A stretch of DNA of 64,000 nucleotides from assembly GCA_029289325.1 (NCBI GenBank), contig JARFTV010000006.1:1-64000 (forward strand), read 5' to 3'. Numbering within the stretch: the stretch's first letter is position 1; the number at the start of each line of letters is the position of its first letter. Positions 62,027-64,000 of the stretch are shown here, in pieces. Origin of the DNA: Alphaproteobacteria bacterium (GTDB lineage: Bacteria; Pseudomonadota; Alphaproteobacteria; Rhodobacterales; Rhodobacteraceae). Made by a program: the position numbers and the translations under genes. A model generated the notes under the pieces. That model was not told where the DNA came from. It ran no database searches and saw only the letters and a list, made by a program, of their open reading frames with translations.

Positions 62027-64000
62027 ATGTCGCGATTCCAAGCCCCCATCGCCGAAGCCATCTGGGACATGAAGTACCGCTTCAAGGAGGCGGACGGCAC
62101 GCCCGTCGATGGCTCGGTCGAGGATACCTGGCGGCGGATCGCGCGTGCGCTGGCCGAGGTCGAGACGGACCCGGCCAAGTGGGAAGCGGAATTCTACGCA
62201 GCGCTGGAAGGCTTCCGGTTCCTGCCCGCCGGGCGCATCACGGCGGGGGCCGGGACGGGGCGCAGCGTCACCCTGTTCAACTGCTTTGTCATGGGGACGA
62301 TTCCGGACACGATGGCCGGTATCTTCGACGCGCTGAAGGAAGCCGCGCTGACCATGCAGCAGGGCGGCGGGATCGGGTATGATTTCAGCACCATCCGGCC
62401 GCGCGGGGCCCCGGTCGCCGGCGTGGCGGCGGATGCCTCGGGACCGCTGTCGTTCATGGATGTCTGGGATGCGATGTGCCGAACGATCATGTCGGCCGGC
62501 AGCCGTCGCGGCGCCATGATGGCGACGATGCGCTGCGACCACCCGGATATCGAGGCCTTCATCGAGGCGAAGAAGGACCCTGCGCGGCTGCGGATGTTCA
62601 ATCTGTCGGTGCTGGTGACCGATGCCTTCATGGCCGCCGTCAAGGCCGACGGGCCGTGGGAACTGGTGTTCGACGGGCGGGTCTACAAGACCCTGCAGGC
62701 GCGCGATCTGTGGAACCGGATCATGCGGTCGACCTATGATTTCGCCGAGCCGGGCGTGATCTTCATCGACCGGATCAATGCGATGAACAACCTTGGCTAT
62801 GTCGAGACGATCGCCGCGACCAACCCCTGCGGCGAGCAGCCGCTGCCGCCCTATGGTGCCTGCCTTCTGGGATCGATCAACCTGCCGACGCTGGTGAAGG
62901 ATGCGTTTGACCGCCATGCCTCGATGGACATGGCGGCGCTGGACCATCTGGTGCGGGTCGCGGTGCGGGCGATGGACAACGTGGTCGATGCCAGCCGCTT
63001 TCCGCTGCCCGAGCAGCAGGCCGAGGCCAAGGCCAAGCGGCGGATCGGGCTGGGGGTCACGGGCCTTGCCGATGCGCTGCTGATGGTCGGGCTGCGCTAT
63101 GGCTCCGAGGAGGCGGCGCGCGTCACCGAGATCTGGATGCATGCCATCGCGCGGGCGGCCTATCTGGCCAGCGTGGACCTGGCGCGGGAAAAGGGGGCGT
63201 TCCCGCTGTTCGAGGCGGAGGGCTATCTGGCCAGCGGCAACATGGCCCAGATGGACAAGGACGTGCGCGAGGCCATCGCCAAGCACGGCATCCGCAACGC
63301 CCTGCTGACCTCGGTCGCGCCGACGGGGACGATCTCGCTTTATGCCGGGAACGTCAGTTCGGGGATCGAGCCGGTGTTTGCCTATGCCTATACCCGCAAG
63401 GTGTTGCAGAAGGACGGGTCGCGGACCGAGGAGGAAGTCGTCGATTACGCCGTCCGCCTGTGGCGCGAACGGTATGGCGACGCGCCCCTGCCCGACCATT
63501 TCGTCAACGCCCAGACCCTGCCGCCCTTGGACCATGTGCGGATGCAGGCGGCGGCGCAGAAATGGGTCGACTCCTCGATCTCCAAGACCATCAACTGCCC
63601 CGAGGACATCAGCTTTGACGATTTCAAGGAGGTCTACATGGCCGCCTGGGATCAGGGCTGCAAGGGCTGCACGACCTATCGGCCGAACGATGTGACCGGG
63701 TCGGTCCTGACGGTGTCCGAGAAGGAGACGGCCCCCGCCGCCGCCCAGCCGGTGACCGGGGGCGAGGTGGTCTATCTGTCGGAGCCGCTTGACCGTCCGG
63801 CCGCGCTGGAGGGGCAGACCTACAAGGTGAAATGGCCGGGGTCGGAGCACGCGCTGTATATCACCATCAACGACATCGTGATCGCGGGCCACCGGCGGCC
63901 GTTCGAGGTGTTCATCAACTCCAAGAACATGGAGCATTTCGCCTGGACCGTGGCGCTGACCCGGATGATTTCGGCGGTGTTCCGGCGGGGCGGCGATATC
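62027..64000 (+). CDS. nrdJ: Adenosylcobalamin-dependent ribonucleotide reductase (class II), 3' end missing
   Basis: NrdJ reduces ribonucleotides to deoxyribonucleotides using a radical from adenosylcobalamin. The 658 codons seen run off the right edge. Motifs: RFLPAGRITAGAGTG, NCFVMGTIPDTMAGIF with the active-site Cys of the barrel start, TMQQGGGIGYDFSTIRP, ATNPCGEQPLPPYGACLLGS with the finger-loop Cys and Glu, GLGVTGLADALL, and VAPTGTISLYAGNVSSGIEP. There is no sign of an NrdB partner nearby. It links the B12 synthesis genes of this window to a central demand. A frame-complete start at 62027 gives the usual N-terminus. Confidence 0.95.
   Translation, partial: MSRFQAPIAEAIWDMKYRFKEADGTPVDGSVEDTWRRIARALAEVETDPAKWEAEFYAALEGFRFLPAGRITAGAGTGRSVTLFNCFVMGTIPDTMAGIFDALKEAALTMQQGGGIGYDFSTIRPRGAPVAGVAADASGPLSFMDVWDAMCRTIMSAGSRRGAMMATMRCDHPDIEAFIEAKKDPARLRMFNLSVLVTDAFMAAVKADGPWELVFDGRVYKTLQARDLWNRIMRSTYDFAEPGVIFIDRINAMNNLGYVETIAATNPCGEQPLPPYGACLLGSINLPTLVKDAFDRHASMDMAALDHLVRVAVRAMDNVVDASRFPLPEQQAEAKAKRRIGLGVTGLADALLMVGLRYGSEEAARVTEIWMHAIARAAYLASVDLAREKGAFPLFEAEGYLASGNMAQMDKDVREAIAKHGIRNALLTSVAPTGTISLYAGNVSSGIEPVFAYAYTRKVLQKDGSRTEEEVVDYAVRLWRERYGDAPLPDHFVNAQTLPPLDHVRMQAAAQKWVDSSISKTINCPEDISFDDFKEVYMAAWDQGCKGCTTYRPNDVTGSVLTVSEKETAPAAAQPVTGGEVVYLSEPLDRPAALEGQTYKVKWPGSEHALYITINDIVIAGHRRPFEVFINSKNMEHFAWTVALTRMISAVFRRGGDI

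Noticed and set aside
61946..63937. Long minus-strand open frame (663 codons) opposite nrdJ
   Set aside because: Shadow of nrdJ. It would also cross the nrdJ promoter and start.
1..64000. tRNA, rRNA, tmRNA, insertion sequences, integrases or prophage genes
   Set aside because: None could be recognised on either strand by reading; a covariance-model scan would be needed to exclude small RNAs.

Overview
The window is high-GC chromosomal DNA from an alphaproteobacterium, most likely Rhodobacterales (Rhodobacter/Paracoccus-like). Supporting signs are the aerobic cob gene content, the split atpI-B-E-F'-F operon with a b' subunit, a MipZ-type ATPase, the ffh / chorismate mutase / rpsP arrangement, XdhABC, and an AdoCbl-dependent ribonucleotide reductase. 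Genes are tightly packed, with many ATGA or GTGA start/stop overlaps. No rRNA, tRNA, CRISPR array, insertion sequence or integrase was recognised.

Layout. 1-11.3 kb: an aerobic cobalamin (corrin ring) cluster, cobG (cut by the left edge), cobH, cobI, cobJ, cobK (reversed), cobL, cobE, cobM, cobB and cobA, then a cobalamin riboswitch in front of a CbiM-like cobalt permease, cobF and a small-molecule kinase. 11.3-13.1 kb: an EamA exporter and a LysR regulator. 13.3-20.6 kb: ffh, two GNAT acetyltransferases, chorismate mutase, then the ribosomal/tRNA operon rpsP-rimM-trmD-rplS-rpmE, interrupted by bluB (lower ligand of B12) and by a membrane protein gene. 20.7-22.2 kb: mipZ, a 57-residue protein and an ArsR regulator. 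22.3-24.9 kb: the Fo part of ATP synthase, ending at a clear terminator. 25-29.3 kb: a FadR-type regulator, an OmpA-like lipoprotein, an Ada-like alkyltransferase, endonuclease III and adenosine kinase. 29.3-32.4 kb: the zinc uptake locus znuA / zur-znuC-znuB. 32.5-40.9 kb: mixed metabolism and envelope genes (ureohydrolase, phosphoribosyltransferase, FAD/GcvT demethylating dehydrogenase, GH25 lipoprotein, DUF938, FAD oxidase). 41-50.5 kb: a purine salvage/catabolism operon on the minus strand, xdhABC plus a BMP-type ABC importer whose binding-protein gene carries an in-frame stop. 50.8-55.8 kb: a membrane protein, dnaE and an orphan ParB-like gene. 55.8-57.7 kb: a repeat-rich spacer and a conspicuously AT-rich two-gene island (4-TM protein plus ComEC-type metallo-beta-lactamase-fold hydrolase). 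57.8-64 kb: slyX, hisS-hisZ-hisG, a DUF1489 gene and nrdJ (cut by the right edge).

How the genes fit together. A B12 theme links distant parts of the window: ring synthesis and cobalt uptake under riboswitch control, dimethylbenzimidazole synthesis hidden in a ribosomal operon, and an AdoCbl-dependent ribonucleotide reductase as a consumer. The intergenic DNA holds several families of short dispersed hairpin repeats. One family has a copy translated in frame inside xdhB. The best candidate for an undescribed system is the AT-rich membrane-protein/hydrolase pair at 56.3-57.7 kb; its function is unknown.
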